Assembly (NCBI GenBank): GCA_902765725.1
Contig: CACXAT010000006.1
Location: 149,081-213,080 of the forward strand
DNA: 64,000 nt
Direction: 5' to 3'
Source: an uncultured Lachnospiraceae bacterium
GTDB lineage: Bacteria > Bacillota > Clostridia > Lachnospirales > Lachnospiraceae
The translations under genes and the position numbers were made by a program. Under the pieces are notes generated by a model, which ran no database searches, was not told where the DNA came from, and was given only the letters and a program-made list of their open reading frames with translations. Of this stretch, positions 51,649 to 62,182 are shown in pieces (the first letter of the stretch is position 1; each line of letters begins with the position of its first letter).

Positions 51649-53316
51649 TTACTGTGCTGCCGGCAGCTTGAAGGAAGACTTCAGAGATACGATCCGGTTG
51701 AATACCGGTTTCTCCTCTGTATTCAGCTTCGAATCCACGCAGAAGAAGCCGGTTCTGACAAACTGGAAGGAATCCGGAGCCTGTGCGCCTTTCACCGAAG
51801 GCTCGACCTTGCAGTCCTCGAGGATCTGCAGGGAATTCGGGTTCAGATTCAGCTCGCCCGTCTCCTCATTGTATACACCCTTCTCCTCATCGATGATGTT
51901 CTCGAAGAGTCTCACTTCACAGTTCACCGCGGTCTTCGCCGCGACCCAGTGGATGGTGCCTCTGACCTTGCGGCCGTCCGGCGCGTTGCCGCCGCGGGTC
52001 TGCGGATCATAGGTGCAGTGGACGGCTGTGATATTGCCGTTCTCATCCTTGTCCACGCCCGTGCAGGTGACAAGATAGGCATTCATCAGGCGGACCTCAT
52101 TGCCGGGGAACAGCCTGCGGTATTTGCTCACAGGAACCTCCATGAAGTCTTCCTGCTCGATGTAGAGTTCTCTGCCGAAGGGAACCTTTCTGGAGCCAAG
52201 CTCCGGATTCTCCAGGTTGTTATCCACATCCAGCTCCTCGATCTGATCCTCGGGATAGTTGTCGATGATCAGCTTCAGCGGATGCAGGATCGCCATGACG
52301 CGGGACTTCTTCAGCTTCAGGTCCTCTCTGACGCAGTACTCCAGCATCTGGTAGTCCGAGACGGACTGAGCCTTGGAGATGCCGCTCAGCTCTACGAACA
52401 TCTTGATGGACTCCGGCGTGAAGCCGCGGCGTCTGAGACCGGAGATGGACACCAGTCTCGGATCGTCCCATCCGTCCACGATTCCGTTCTCGACCAGCTT
52501 CTTGATGTAGCGCTTGCCGGTGACTACATTCTTGAGGTACATCTTTGCAAACTCGATCTGTCTGGGCGGCTGCTCATATTCCAGTTCACGCACTACCCAG
52601 TCATACAGCGGTCTGTGGTCCTCGAACTCAAGGGTGCAGATCGAATGGGTGACACCCTCGATGGCGTCCTCGATGGGATGGGCGAAGTCATACATCGGAT
52701 AGATGCACCACTTGTCCCCGGTGTTCTCATGGGCGATATGGGCGATGCGGTAGATGACCGGGTCTCTCATATTCATGTTCGGAGACGCCATGTCGATCTT
52801 CGCACGAAGCACCTTGGATCCGTCCTCGTACATGCCGTTCTTCATGTTCTCGAAGAGTTCCAGATTCTCTTCCACGGAGCGGTCCCGATAAGGAGAATTC
52901 TTGCCCGCCTCGGTCAGGGTCCCTCTGTACTCGCGGATCTGCTCTGCCGTCAGATCGCAGACGAAGGCCTTGCCCTTTTTGATCAGCGTGACAGCTGCCT
53001 CGTACATCTGCTCAAAATAATTGGACGCAAAGTACAGGCGGTCATCAAACTTCGCGCCGAGCCATCTGACGTCATTCTCGATGGACTCGACAAACTCGCT
53101 CTTCTCCTTCGTCGGATTCGTATCGTCGAAGCGCAGGTTGAACAGTCCATTGTACTCCTGGGCCAGGCCGTAGTTCAGAAGGATCGACTTCGCGTGTCCG
53201 ATGTGAAGGTATCCGTTCGGCTCCGGCGGGAAACGGGTCATGACATGGTCGACTCTTCCCTCTTCCAGGTCCTTGTCTATGATCTGCTCAATAAAGTTCT
53301 TGCTCTGGTTTTCCAT
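51649..53316 (-). CDS. glnS: Glutaminyl-tRNA synthetase
   Basis: A 555-residue class I synthetase charging tRNA(Gln). The HIGH motif is [16 protein letters not shown], with [14 protein letters not shown] and [21 protein letters not shown] downstream. At the place where KMSKR-type VMSKR is normally found the sequence is [12 protein letters not shown] (residues about 264-269), so Ser is replaced by Gly while the second Lys and the Arg are kept. The C-terminal beta-barrel anticodon domain is complete. Direct GlnRS is less common in Firmicutes than the GatCAB route, so this gene may have been gained by an ancestor. It follows the glycosyltransferase gene by 59 bases; no T-box is seen. Confidence 0.95.
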   Translation of the reverse strand: MENQSKNFIEQIIDKDLEEGRVDHVMTRFPPEPNGYLHIGHAKSILLNYGLAQEYNGLFNLRFDDTNPTKEKSEFVESIENDVRWLGAKFDDRLYFASNYFEQMYEAAVTLIKKGKAFVCDLTAEQIREYRGTLTEAGKNSPYRDRSVEENLELFENMKNGMYEDGSKVLRAKIDMASPNMNMRDPVIYRIAHIAHENTGDKWCIYPMYDFAHPIEDAIEGVTHSICTLEFEDHRPLYDWVVRELEYEQPPRQIEFAKMYLKNVVTGKRYIKKLVENGIVDGWDDPRLVSISGLRRRGFTPESIKMFVELSGISKAQSVSDYQMLEYCVREDLKLKKSRVMAILHPLKLIIDNYPEDQIEELDVDNNLENPELGSRKVPFGRELYIEQEDFMEVPVSKYRRLFPGNEVRLMNAYLVTCTGVDKDENGNITAVHCTYDPQTRGGNAPDGRKVRGTIHWVAAKTAVNCEVRLFENIIDEEKGVYNEETGELNLNPNSLQILEDCKVEPSVKGAQAPDSFQFVRTGFFCVDSKLNTEEKPVFNRIVSLKSSFKLPAAQ

Positions 53317-53375
53317 ACTCTGTTACTCCTCGATTTTTATTTCTGCGCAGCGATGGGCTGCGGTGAAACCGTCTC

Positions 53376-54401
53376 TTAATTGAAATGAATGAACTTTCGC
53401 ACGATCTTGTATGCCCTGACAGTGGTCCGGCGCCCAAGCTTCGTGGGAAGATTCATCATCACTCCCAGGAAGGACATCCTGAGTCTGTAGTACAGCTTCT
53501 CATTACTGCTCTTGAGATAGCTCCACAGATCGCATTTCTTGGCATAGTCCTCACTCGTTCCGCCCACAAGAAGGATCGCGGATGTGACAGTCATGATCTT
53601 ATTCAGATAGATCATCATGTACTTGCGGACATTCTTGTCCAGTCCGCTCCAGTTCTGCCGGGTGAAGACATCGATCATGATCTTGTTGACCCGAATCTGC
53701 TGGTCGATCCTTCCAAGCATCACCTTCTCGTTGACGCTCTGGTCTTCCCTTCCGATGAAGTAGTGATACAGGTTCACATCCATGTAGTAGAACTTCTCGC
53801 AGTAGGGAAGCGGCTGGAATGCAAAGATGTTATCCACGTAGAAGGTATGCTCCGGAAGCTTCAGTCCGCACTTGAGCAGTATATCATGCCTGTAGATGAT
53901 ATTGTGCATCAGAATGTACTGCGTCTGCTTCAGATGCCCCATGTCATCCCAGGATATGATCCGGTTCTGGGGGAAGGCATGCCGAAACTGCATATAGTTC
54001 TTGCGCCACGCGCCCTGCTTGTCATAGCAGAAGTTCGCAAGCAGCATGTCGACCGGGGTCTCCCTCTCCTCGAGGGACTTCAGGCGCTTGATGATCTTGA
54101 GCAGTGCCTTGGGCTCTACCCAGTCGTCGGAATCGACCACTTTGAAATAAAGGCCCGTCGCCTCGGCGATACCGGTGTTGACTGCTCCGCCGTGTCCCTT
54201 GTTCTCCTGGTGGATCGCCCGCACGATCCCCGGATTCTCTGCCTCGTACTTTCTGGCGATCTCAAGGGTATTGTCCTTCGCGGACCCGTCATCGATGACC
54301 AGGATCTCGATATCCTCCCCGCCCGGAAGCAGAGATTCGATACATTTCCCCATATATTCGGCAGAATTGTAGCAGGGTATTGCAACTGTAAGAATCTTCA
54401 T
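53376..54401 (-). CDS. Family 2 glycosyltransferase
   Basis: A 341-residue GT-A enzyme with the N-terminal nucleotide-sugar motif VAIPCYNSAEYMGKCIESLL, ILVIDDGSAKDNT and VVDSDDWVEP (the metal-binding DxD). The C-terminal half carries aromatic helices of the WaaE/SpsA-like kind without membrane helices. Probably a cytoplasmic transferase for wall or capsule polysaccharide. It begins 22 bases after mutY and precedes glnS. Confidence 0.9.
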   Translation of the reverse strand: MKILTVAIPCYNSAEYMGKCIESLLPGGEDIEILVIDDGSAKDNTLEIARKYEAENPGIVRAIHQENKGHGGAVNTGIAEATGLYFKVVDSDDWVEPKALLKIIKRLKSLEERETPVDMLLANFCYDKQGAWRKNYMQFRHAFPQNRIISWDDMGHLKQTQYILMHNIIYRHDILLKCGLKLPEHTFYVDNIFAFQPLPYCEKFYYMDVNLYHYFIGREDQSVNEKVMLGRIDQQIRVNKIMIDVFTRQNWSGLDKNVRKYMMIYLNKIMTVTSAILLVGGTSEDYAKKCDLWSYLKSSNEKLYYRLRMSFLGVMMNLPTKLGRRTTVRAYKIVRKFIHFN

Positions 54402-54423
54402 AGAATTGTCTCTCCGTCCTTTT

Positions 54424-55542
54424 TTAGAATTCTCCGCCCGGCTCTGTCTGTATTCCGGGACGGATGTTCAGATACTCCGTATATCTGGCATAGGCCGCCG
54501 GGATCGAATACTCCCTGCGGGTGCGCTCCGGCTCTATGGCAAGATAGCCTTCCGCAAGCCCCTCCAGCTCCTCCGCCAGGACAAGGTATCCCTTCATATG
54601 CCACTCCACATGGGAGAATATATGCTTTGCCTCAGGAAGGGGCAGGATGCGGACCGGACGTATGCCGATCCTCCGGGCCTCTTCGAGCGCCTCCACATCT
54701 GTCAGATCCCCCTCAAGACTGGGCAGCTCCCACAGTCCCGCGAGAAGCCCGCTGTCCGGTCTCTTGCGGATCACCGTGCAGGATGCGTCCCGGACCGCAA
54801 GTATGGTCCTCTTCTCTATGCGCCTTGGCTTCTTCGGCTTTCTCACCGGGATCGAGTCCAGCTCGCCAAGACGTAAGGCGGCGCACCACTCCCGGAGCGG
54901 GCACTGAGCGCACCGGGCAGTTCCCCCGGGCAGACACACCAGAGCGCCGAGCTCCATCAGTGCCTGATTGAAGATGCCCGGATCCGGGGCATCCTCCTCA
55001 TCCAGAAGCTCCTGGATCAGTTCCTCAAAATGAACCTTCACCTTCGCGTCATCGATGCATGCCAAAGAGCCGGTCAGCCTGGACAGGACCCTGAGCACAT
55101 TGCCGTCCACGGCAGGCGCCGGGATGTGGCAGGCGATGGACGCGATTGCCCCCGCCGTGTAGGAGCCGATGCCGGGCAGCTTTCGAAGAAGCGCCGGATC
55201 TGACGGCAGTTCTCCGCCATATTCCTCCATCACGATGCGGGCCGCCTTCTGCATGTTTCTGACACGGTTGTAATATCCCAGTCCCTCCCAGAGCTTCAGG
55301 AGTCTCTCCTCCCCGCACACTGCAAGGGCATGGATGTCAGGCAGTTCATTTATGAAGCGATGAAAATAGGGGCGGACTGTTTCCACCCTGGTCTGCTGGA
55401 GCATGATCTCGCTCACCCACACATAGTAGGGAAGCGGATTCGACCTCCATTCCATCTCTCTTTTGTTCTGCTCAAACCATGAAGTCAGCGGCTGCCATAC
55501 CTTTCGGAGCATGTCAGCTTCATCTATTCTATCAAATATCAT
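54424..55542 (-). CDS. mutY: A/G-specific adenine glycosylase
   Basis: A 372-residue base-excision enzyme removing adenine opposite 8-oxoguanine. The helix-hairpin-helix LPGIGSYTAGAIAS and the catalytic Asp in PAVDGNVLRVLSRL are present, with Glu in ImLQQTRVETV. Four cysteines for the 4Fe-4S cluster follow in CLPGGTARCAQCPLREWC spacing (C-x6-C-x2-C-x5-C). The C-terminal NUDIX-like domain recognises 8-oxoG. It starts 8 bases after the LacI stop, so may be read through from that promoter. Confidence 0.95.
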   Translation of the reverse strand: MIFDRIDEADMLRKVWQPLTSWFEQNKREMEWRSNPLPYYVWVSEIMLQQTRVETVRPYFHRFINELPDIHALAVCGEERLLKLWEGLGYYNRVRNMQKAARIVMEEYGGELPSDPALLRKLPGIGSYTAGAIASIACHIPAPAVDGNVLRVLSRLTGSLACIDDAKVKVHFEELIQELLDEEDAPDPGIFNQALMELGALVCLPGGTARCAQCPLREWCAALRLGELDSIPVRKPKKPRRIEKRTILAVRDASCTVIRKRPDSGLLAGLWELPSLEGDLTDVEALEEARRIGIRPVRILPLPEAKHIFSHVEWHMKGYLVLAEELEGLAEGYLAIEPERTRREYSIPAAYARYTEYLNIRPGIQTEPGGEF

Positions 55543-55550
55543 GAACGTTG

Positions 55551-56564
55551 TCAGTTTAACTTTTTAACAGATCCGCCTTCGACCAGATATCCCTCCACCA
55601 GGATCTTCTCGATCAGTGTGGTCTTGGGATTCTCGATCAGAGCCGTCAGCTCCTCTGCGGCCTTTCTGCCGATCTGTTTCGTATCCTGCTTGAGAGTCGT
55701 CAGCTTGGGATACAGGGCCCGGGAGACGGGGATGCCGTCATATCCGATGATCGAGATATCCTCCGGGATCCGCAGACCTCTCTCCTGCGCCGCGTTGTAT
55801 GCGCCGACAGCCGAGAAGTCATCGGGCATGAAGACACAGGTGGGCCGGTCCTCCAGGTCCAGAAGCTCCTCCATCCTCTTCTCGGTAGTCTCGCCGTCAC
55901 GGTATCTGGAGGCCCTGATATAGCTGTCCGGAGCCGTGATATTGTATCTGGCAAGGGCTCTGTGGAAGCTGGACAGACGGTCTCTCGTGACCGAGTTATT
56001 GTCCCCGTGGATGTAGGCGATCTTCCGGTGTCCCATGCTCACCGCATAGTCCACAAGATCCCTCATCCCCCGGACATTGTCCGATACGATGGCCACTCTT
56101 CCGTCAAACACATAGTCGATGGTGACCACCGGGAGGGCGGACCGCACCAGCTCCAGGACCTCGGAAGTCGTGAAATCGATATTGGCGATCACGACCCCGT
56201 CCAGGCCTCTGTACCTGCAGTGCTCATAGTAGCTCATCCTGCGGTTCGCGACCATGTTCATCGAGGTAAATGTGATATCGTAGCCCTTTGACTCCGCCGT
56301 CACCTTGAAGCTGTCCAGGATGGCCGCGAAATAATCATGGGTAAGGCCACTGTGAAGATTGTCTGAAAACAGGATGCCCAGATCATAAGAACGGTTCGTC
56401 TTGAGGGCCCTTGCCGAAGAATTGGGGAAATAACCCATCTCCTTGGCAGCCGCCTGGATCTCCTCTCTCTTCGCCTTGCCGATATCACTGTAGCCGTTCA
56501 GCGCCTTGCTGACCGTCGCCACAGATACATTGCATCTTTTCGCAATATCTTTCATTGAAACCAT
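55551..56564 (-). CDS. LacI-family transcription repressor
   Basis: A 337-residue regulator. The helix-turn-helix MKDIAKRCNVSVATVSKALNGYSDI is at residues about 4-28, followed by the hinge and a periplasmic-binding-like effector domain with IGYDGIPVSRALYP and PDDFSAVGAYNAAQERG. It faces away from the cellobiose phosphorylase gene, whose promoter carries LacI-type palindromes, so it is the probable repressor, with a cello-oligosaccharide or a derivative as inducer. The ATG at 56564 follows GGAGGG by 10 bases; a second ATG nine bases on is nearer the HTH. Confidence 0.93.
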   Translation of the reverse strand: MVSMKDIAKRCNVSVATVSKALNGYSDIGKAKREEIQAAAKEMGYFPNSSARALKTNRSYDLGILFSDNLHSGLTHDYFAAILDSFKVTAESKGYDITFTSMNMVANRRMSYYEHCRYRGLDGVVIANIDFTTSEVLELVRSALPVVTIDYVFDGRVAIVSDNVRGMRDLVDYAVSMGHRKIAYIHGDNNSVTRDRLSSFHRALARYNITAPDSYIRASRYRDGETTEKRMEELLDLEDRPTCVFMPDDFSAVGAYNAAQERGLRIPEDISIIGYDGIPVSRALYPKLTTLKQDTKQIGRKAAEELTALIENPKTTLIEKILVEGYLVEGGSVKKLN

Positions 56565-56617
56565 AATACAGAAGCCCTCCGTTGAGAGAAGTCCGGCGAA
56601 ACAGAACGAAAACAGAT

Positions 56618-56629
56618 GAAATCGTTTTC
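56618..56629. promoter_or_regulatory. LacI-type operator 1
   Basis: GAAATCGTTTTC fits the LacI-family consensus GAAANCGNTTTC exactly. It lies upstream of the LacI-gene start, 200 bases from the GH94 start. Confidence 0.65.
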
Positions 56630-56713
56630 GATGTTATTATAAAAATATCATATTCTCAGCACAACTTGTTTGTTTTTCTAAATTTTGTGCAGTTTTTACA
56701 TTTTTTTACATAC

Positions 56714-56750
56714 GAAACCGATTGCTTTTTTGCATAATTGGACCTATACT
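56714..56750 (+). promoter_or_regulatory. GH94 promoter with overlapping LacI-type operator 2
   Basis: -35 TTGCTT at 56722-56727, 17-base spacer, -10 TATACT at 56745-56750. Operator-like GAAACCGATTGC at 56714-56725 overlaps the -35, with one mismatch to GAAANCGNTTTC. Confidence 0.65.
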
Positions 56751-56766
56751 GCAGATAGATGTCAAC

Positions 56767-56778
56767 TTAATCGTTTTC
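56767..56778. promoter_or_regulatory. LacI-type operator 3 (weak)
   Basis: TTAATCGTTTTC keeps the right half of the consensus; downstream of the -10, a position suited to roadblock repression. Confidence 0.45.
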
Positions 56779-56828
56779 CCGTATTCAAAACAACACACAT
56801 TTTTCTGTATCTATGAAGGAGAATACAC

Positions 56829-59261
56829 ATGAAATACGGATATTTTGATGACAATGCCCGTGAATATGTCATCACGACCCCCGAAACGCCGCTTCCGTGG
56901 ATCAACTATCTCGGATGCAATGACTTTTTCTCGATCATCTCCAACACCTGCGGCGGCTACAGCTTCTACAAGGATGCCAAGATGCTCCGCATCACCCGCT
57001 ACCGCTACAATAACGTACCCTACGATTCCAACGGTAAATACTACTATATCGCTGACGAGGGCTGCGTGTGGAATCCCGGCTGGCAGCCGACCCAGACTCC
57101 GCTGGACTCCTACGAATGCCGCCATGGCATCGGGTATACCCGTTTCACCTCTTCGAAAAACGGCCTGACTGCCTCGCTGCTGAACTTCGTTCCTCTGCAT
57201 GACACCTGCGAGGTCAACTGCCTGACCCTGCACAATGCCACGGACAGAGCGAAAACCTTCAAGGTGTATTCCTATGTCGAATTCTGCCTCTGGAACGCGC
57301 TGGACGATATGACCAACTACCAGAGGAATCTGTCCACCGGCGAAGTGGAGGTGGACGGCTCCACGATCTACCACAAGACAGAGTACAGGGAGCGCAGAAA
57401 CCACTACTCCTACTACTCTGTAAATGACAGGGTCTCCGCCTTCGACACCTCCAGGGACGCATTCATCGGCACCTACCGCCCCGCCTCCCGTCCTGCCGCG
57501 ATCGAGAACGGCGGATGCACCGGTTCGATGGCCAGCGGCTGGTATCCGATCGCAGCCCATGAGCTGGATGTGACCCTCGAGCCCGGCGCCGACAGGACCT
57601 TCGTATTCGTGCTCGGCTATGCGGAAAATCCTGTGGATCAGAAATGGGAAGCTCCCAATGTGATCAACAAGGCTCCGGCCAGAGCTCTTCTTGCGAAGTA
57701 CCAGACAGCGGAGGATGTGGACAGGGCCCTGAATGAACTGAAGGACTACTGGACAGACCTTCTTGGCGGCTTTACGGTCCGCAGCGAAGACGAGAAGGTG
57801 AACCGGATGGTCAATATCTGGAACCAGTACCAGTGCATGGTCACCTTCAACATGTCCCGCTCCACCTCCTACTACGAATCCGGCATCGGCAGGGGCATGG
57901 GCTTCCGTGATTCCAACCAGGATCTGCTGGGCTTTGTCCACCTCATCCCCGAAAAAGCCAGGGAGAGGATCATCGACATCGCCTCGACCCAGTTCCAGGA
58001 CGGCTCGGCGTATCATCAGTACCAGCCGCTCACCAAGAGGGGCAATTCCGACATCGGCTCCGGATTCAATGACGACCCGCTGTGGCTGATCGCGGGAACC
58101 GCAGCCTACATCAGGGAAACCGGCGACTTCTCCATCCTGGACGAGCCTGTGCCCTTTGACAACGACGAATCCACCAGGGTCCCGCTCTTCGAGCATCTGA
58201 CCCGGTCCTTTGACTATATCGTGACCCACAAGGGTCCCCACAATCTGCCGCTGATCGGGCGTGCGGACTGGAATGACTGCCTGAATCTGAACTGCTTCTC
58301 CGATACCCCCGGAGAATCCTTCCAGACCAGCGGTCCCAGCGAAGGCCCCGTGGCAGAATCCGTATTTATCGCCGGCATGTTCGTCAAGTACGGCGAGGAA
58401 TACCGCAAGCTCTGCCTGCACCGCGGACTGACCGAAAAAGCCGCCCAGGCCGAGAAGGAAGTCCGGGACATGTACGATGCAGTGCTGAGCGCAGGATGGG
58501 ACGGCGAGTGGTTCGTCCGCGCCTATGACGCGAACGGGGAAAAGATCGGCTCCCACGAATGCGAGGAAGGCCGGATCTTCATCGAGCCCCAGGGCTTCTG
58601 CGTGCTGGCCGGCATCGGTGTGAAGGAAGGCCTGGCAGAAAAGGCGCTGGCCTCTGTCGAGAAATATCTGGATACCAAATACGGCATCATGATCCTGCAG
58701 CCCTGCTACACCCACTACTATCTCAATCTGGGCGAGATCTCCTCCTACCCGCCCGGATACAAGGAGAACGGAGGCATCTTCTGCCACAACAACCCCTGGG
58801 TGTCCATCGCAGAGACTGTGTGCGGACATGGCGACAGGGCCTTCGAGATCTACAAGAAGACCTGCCCGGCCTACATCGAGGACATCTCCGAGATCCACTG
58901 CACCGAGCCCTATGTCTACAGTCAGATGGTTGCAGGAAAAGATGCCGCGTTCTTCGGACAGGGCAAGAACAGCTGGCTGACCGGAACGGCAGCCTGGACC
59001 TTCGTGAACATCTCCCAGTTCATCCTGGGAATCCAGCCGGACTACGACGGACTGAAGATCGATCCCTGCGTGCCGGCAGACTTCGGCGACTACACCGTAG
59101 ACCGCAAGTTCCGCGGCGCTGTCTATCACGTGAACATCCTCAATCCGGACAGACGGCAGAAAGGAATCCGCGAGCTGACGGTAAACGGCAGGAAGATCGA
59201 GGGCAATATCATCCCCTTCGAGGAAGGCGTGAAGGAGTACAACGTAATCGCAAAGATGTAA
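56829..59261 (+). CDS. GH94 cellobiose phosphorylase
   Basis: An 810-residue cytoplasmic enzyme splitting cellobiose with phosphate into glucose 1-phosphate and glucose. The N-terminus [15 protein letters not shown] and [21 protein letters not shown] are typical. The barrel has [10 protein letters not shown], and the general acid is expected at Asp483 in [11 protein letters not shown] strong GAAGGAG lies before the ATG. It has its own promoter with LacI-type operators and ends at a strong terminator. Together with the uptake system (not in view) it would support energy-saving use of cellulose products. Confidence 0.96.
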   Translation: MKYGYFDDNAREYVITTPETPLPWINYLGCNDFFSIISNTCGGYSFYKDAKMLRITRYRYNNVPYDSNGKYYYIADEGCVWNPGWQPTQTPLDSYECRHGIGYTRFTSSKNGLTASLLNFVPLHDTCEVNCLTLHNATDRAKTFKVYSYVEFCLWNALDDMTNYQRNLSTGEVEVDGSTIYHKTEYRERRNHYSYYSVNDRVSAFDTSRDAFIGTYRPASRPAAIENGGCTGSMASGWYPIAAHELDVTLEPGADRTFVFVLGYAENPVDQKWEAPNVINKAPARALLAKYQTAEDVDRALNELKDYWTDLLGGFTVRSEDEKVNRMVNIWNQYQCMVTFNMSRSTSYYESGIGRGMGFRDSNQDLLGFVHLIPEKARERIIDIASTQFQDGSAYHQYQPLTKRGNSDIGSGFNDDPLWLIAGTAAYIRETGDFSILDEPVPFDNDESTRVPLFEHLTRSFDYIVTHKGPHNLPLIGRADWNDCLNLNCFSDTPGESFQTSGPSEGPVAESVFIAGMFVKYGEEYRKLCLHRGLTEKAAQAEKEVRDMYDAVLSAGWDGEWFVRAYDANGEKIGSHECEEGRIFIEPQGFCVLAGIGVKEGLAEKALASVEKYLDTKYGIMILQPCYTHYYLNLGEISSYPPGYKENGGIFCHNNPWVSIAETVCGHGDRAFEIYKKTCPAYIEDISEIHCTEPYVYSQMVAGKDAAFFGQGKNSWLTGTAAWTFVNISQFILGIQPDYDGLKIDPCVPADFGDYTVDRKFRGAVYHVNILNPDRRQKGIRELTVNGRKIEGNIIPFEEGVKEYNVIAKM

Positions 59262-59270
59262 CACAGACAA

Positions 59271-59301
59271 AAACGCGGCCGCTGTGATGCGGCCGCGTTT
59301 G
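59271..59301 (+). terminator. GH94 terminator
   Basis: Perfect 12-bp stem AAACGCGGCCGC / GCGGCCGCGTTT with a 6-base loop, T run partly within the stem. Confidence 0.88.
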
Positions 59302-59316
59302 TTATCAGACTCTCCC

Positions 59317-59760
59317 TTACTGACGTGCTTCAATATCAGAGATCATATCGATCCTCTTCTGGTGGCGTCCTCCGAGGAATTCCGCGTTAAGCCATTCGGA
59401 TACGATCATCTTGGCCAGCTCTTCGCCAACCACTCTCGCGCCGAAGCACAGAACGTTGGAATTGTTGTGCTGGCGGGACAGCTTTGAGCTGTAGGGCTCA
59501 CTGCAGCAGCAGGCGCGGATGCCCTTCACCTTATTGCAGGCGATCGAGATGCCTACGCCGGTTCCGCAGATCGCGATTCCCAGATCAGCTTCCTTGTTCA
59601 GGATCTTCTCGCAGACCTTCTCACCCCATTCGGGATAGTTGCTGCTCTCGGTGGAGAAGGTTCCGACTTCCTCAACCTCATATCCCTCTTCACGAAGGTA
59701 AGCGGCAATCACTTCCCTCATATGAACTGCACTGTGGTCATTTCCAATCGCGATCTTCAT
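59317..59760 (-). CDS. rpiB: Ribose 5-phosphate isomerase B
   Basis: A 147-residue enzyme interconverting ribulose and ribose 5-phosphates. The N-terminal IGNDHSAVHMREVI and the catalytic Cys in IAICGTGVGISIACNKVKGIRA are present, as is the RHNNSNVLCFGARV-type block. It faces left from a position after the GH94 terminator. Confidence 0.95.
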   Translation of the reverse strand: MKIAIGNDHSAVHMREVIAAYLREEGYEVEEVGTFSTESSNYPEWGEKVCEKILNKEADLGIAICGTGVGISIACNKVKGIRACCCSEPYSSKLSRQHNNSNVLCFGARVVGEELAKMIVSEWLNAEFLGGRHQKRIDMISDIEARQ

Positions 59761-59884
59761 AACTGACTCCTTCTGCCTGCCGGCTGTATACTCTCTTCAT
59801 GGATACTGCTGATGGTCTGTCTGACCTCCCAGACAGTATACAACCATCCGGCCCTTCGTGTCGACCATTTCATAATGGTCACCG

Positions 59885-61585
59885 CTATGACTGTGCCCCC
59901 TGATCGCGCACCGCTTTCTTCTGAGTGTCCGCAAGCTGCTTCATCTCCGCGGCGCTGGCAAGGACCGCCTCCGTGATCCTGGCGCCTCCCAGGATCCTGG
60001 CAAGCTCTCCGATCATCTCCGACTCTCCGAGAGCTCTCACATGGGTGTGGGTCATCCCATCTTCCACCGACTTCTCTATCACATAGTGGTGATCCGCCAT
60101 GGATGCGATCTGCGCCAGATGCGTGATGGCGATGACCTGGCAGCTCTCGGACAGCTGCGCCATCTTCTCAGACACCTTCTGCGCGGTCCGGCCGCTGATC
60201 CCAGTATCGATCTCGTCAAAGATCAGGGTGCCGATGGAATCCCTGCGCGCCATGATGGTCTTAATGCCCAGCATGATACGGGACAGCTCACCGCCCGACG
60301 CCACCATCTGCAGCGGCCTCACGGGAGATCCGGGATTGGTGGAGATCAGGAACGTGACCGCGTCCTGTCCGCCGGCGGTGGGCTCTGGTGTTTTTTCAAA
60401 TGAGATCTCGAAGCGTACATCCAGGAAGTTCAGTTCTTCCAGAGACTGGACGATCTGCTGCTGCAGGAGGGCCGCGGCCTTCTTCCTGATGCCGGTGATG
60501 ATCACGCACTGCTTCTCCAGCATCTCCCTGCTCTGTCTCTGTTTCTTCTTCAGTCCTTCCACATACGCGTCATAGTCCGTCAGGATATCCAGGCTCTCCT
60601 GCTGCCGGTCCCTGTAGGCAAGGATCTCGCGGATCGTCCTTCCGTACTTGGACTTCAGACGGTTGATCAGATCCAGCCGGTCGGAGATCTGTCGGTATTC
60701 CTCCTCGTCATAGACGAAATCATCCATGTAGCTGCTCAGGGAATGGCTGAAGTCGCTGCACAGATCCTCGATCTGGATCAGGGTATCGCTCAGCTGTCTG
60801 AGGCCTTCGTCCAGATCCGCGATCTGCCCCAGTCGCCCGGATGCCATGGAGATGGACATGCCGGCGCCCTGATCGTATCCGGTAAGCTCCGCCACCTCTC
60901 CCAGCACCTCCTGGATCCTCTGGGCATGGGACAGTTTCCTGAACTGAGCCTCCAGGCTCTCATCCTCTCCCTCGGTCAGGGCAGCCTCATCGATCTCATT
61001 GATCTCATAGGTCAGAAAATCAATCTGTTTGAGCCTGTCCTTCTCATCCAGCAGAGCGTCCTTCAGCTTCGCGGACACCTCCGACCAGGTGCGGTACGCA
61101 CTGGCGCACTCGCTCCTGGGCCCGCTCAGTTCATTCTGGGCATAGCTGTCCACCAGGGCCAGATGGTACTTCGGGTACAGCAGGGACTGGTGCTCATGCT
61201 GCCCGTGGATATCGATCAGCAGGGCCGCGATCTCCCGCACAAGGGCGACGGTAACCGTCTCCCCGTTGACGCGGCTGATGCTGCGCCCGTTTCTGTAATT
61301 CCTGGAGATCACCACGATACCGTCCAGATCCGGAAGGCCGGCCTCCTCCAGCTTCCTCCTGACCGCCTCGGAATCGGTTTCGAAGGTCAGCTCCACCATG
61401 GCATAGCCGGCCCCTTCGGCCGCGTAGTCCTTGAATGAGCCGATCCCCAGCGCCACGCTGACGGAACCGATCACGATGGACTTGCCTGCGCCCGTTTCAC
61501 CGGTCAGTATGTTCAGGCCGCGGTCCAGTGTGATCTCTTCCTCTTCGATCAGCGCCATATTTTTCACATGTATACTTCTGAGCAT
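59885..61585 (-). CDS. recN: DNA repair protein RecN
   Basis: A 566-residue SMC-like ATPase acting on double-strand breaks. The Walker A is GETGAGKSIVIGS, the signature LVASGGELSRIMLGI, and Walker B LIFDEIDTGISG. Between these, about residues 155-380 form the coiled-coil arms. It closes the dxs-tlyA-nadK-argR-recN cluster typical of Clostridia and Bacilli, although a hairpin with a T-rich end separates it from argR. Confidence 0.96.
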   Translation of the reverse strand: MLRSIHVKNMALIEEEEITLDRGLNILTGETGAGKSIVIGSVSVALGIGSFKDYAAEGAGYAMVELTFETDSEAVRRKLEEAGLPDLDGIVVISRNYRNGRSISRVNGETVTVALVREIAALLIDIHGQHEHQSLLYPKYHLALVDSYAQNELSGPRSECASAYRTWSEVSAKLKDALLDEKDRLKQIDFLTYEINEIDEAALTEGEDESLEAQFRKLSHAQRIQEVLGEVAELTGYDQGAGMSISMASGRLGQIADLDEGLRQLSDTLIQIEDLCSDFSHSLSSYMDDFVYDEEEYRQISDRLDLINRLKSKYGRTIREILAYRDRQQESLDILTDYDAYVEGLKKKQRQSREMLEKQCVIITGIRKKAAALLQQQIVQSLEELNFLDVRFEISFEKTPEPTAGGQDAVTFLISTNPGSPVRPLQMVASGGELSRIMLGIKTIMARRDSIGTLIFDEIDTGISGRTAQKVSEKMAQLSESCQVIAITHLAQIASMADHHYVIEKSVEDGMTHTHVRALGESEMIGELARILGGARITEAVLASAAEMKQLADTQKKAVRDQGAQS

Positions 61586-61613
61586 GCAGCAATTCCCCCG
61601 CCGTTTTCCTGAA

Positions 61614-61643
61614 AAGATACGGCCGGTTCAAGAGCCGGCCGTA
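61614..61643 (-). terminator. Hairpin between argR and recN
   Basis: On the minus strand TACGGCCGG / CCGGCCGTA followed by TCTTTTC. It may end the argR transcript in part and lower recN expression. Confidence 0.65.
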
Positions 61644-61710
61644 AAGATTGTGTTCTGAATTATTCAGTTGCATTCCCTGATGTGACCACCACGCCTGAGG
61701 CAGGTAAGGA

Positions 61711-62160
61711 TCAGTTCACCATCTTGCGAAGCTTGTCCATGACGACCACCGTCTCATCCTCACTGTGCACCGCGCAGAAGATCGTGTCGTCGCCGGCGAT
61801 ACATCCGGCCACCTCAGACCAGTTCATGGCATCGATCGCGGCCGCTACCGCCATCGCCATGCCTGAAACGGTGTTGATCACCAGAAGATTGCCCGCTCTG
61901 TCCATATTGATAAAGCCGTCGCGCAGCACCCTGAGGTACTTCTCACTCATCTGCCTGGAGCCCGGTGAGAGGACCGCATACTTCTGATGACCTCCGCTCA
62001 CGGAGATCTTGGTCAGCTTTAATTCCCGGATGTCTCTGGAGATCGTCGCCTGAGTCACCCGGAAGCCCTCTTCCTTGAGATACTGTGCCAGTTCTTCCTG
62101 TGTTTCAATATCATACCGACCGATGAGATCTATAATCTTTGCCTGTCTTCCAATTTTCAT
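61711..62160 (-). CDS. argR: Arginine repressor
   Basis: A 149-residue ArgR/AhrC protein. The N-terminal winged helix is IIDLIGRYDIETQEELAQYL plus VTQATISRDIRELKL, and the C-terminal hexamer domain holds the arginine site with GDDTIFCAVHSEDE. It would bind ARG boxes such as those between argC and argG, 21 kb away. It sits between nadK and recN. Confidence 0.96.
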   Translation of the reverse strand: MKIGRQAKIIDLIGRYDIETQEELAQYLKEEGFRVTQATISRDIRELKLTKISVSGGHQKYAVLSPGSRQMSEKYLRVLRDGFINMDRAGNLLVINTVSGMAMAVAAAIDAMNWSEVAGCIAGDDTIFCAVHSEDETVVVMDKLRKMVN

Positions 62161-62182
62161 AATCTGTCCATCCTGCTGTCTG

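Noticed and set aside
53317..53375. Possible T-box leader for glnS
   Set aside because: Only 59 bases separate it from the upstream gene and no T-box sequence or specifier stem is visible.
56811..59333. Long minus-strand open frame (about 840 codons)
   Set aside because: It is the antisense of the cellobiose phosphorylase gene; composition bias of a high-GC gene keeps the opposite frame open, and the peptide matches no family.
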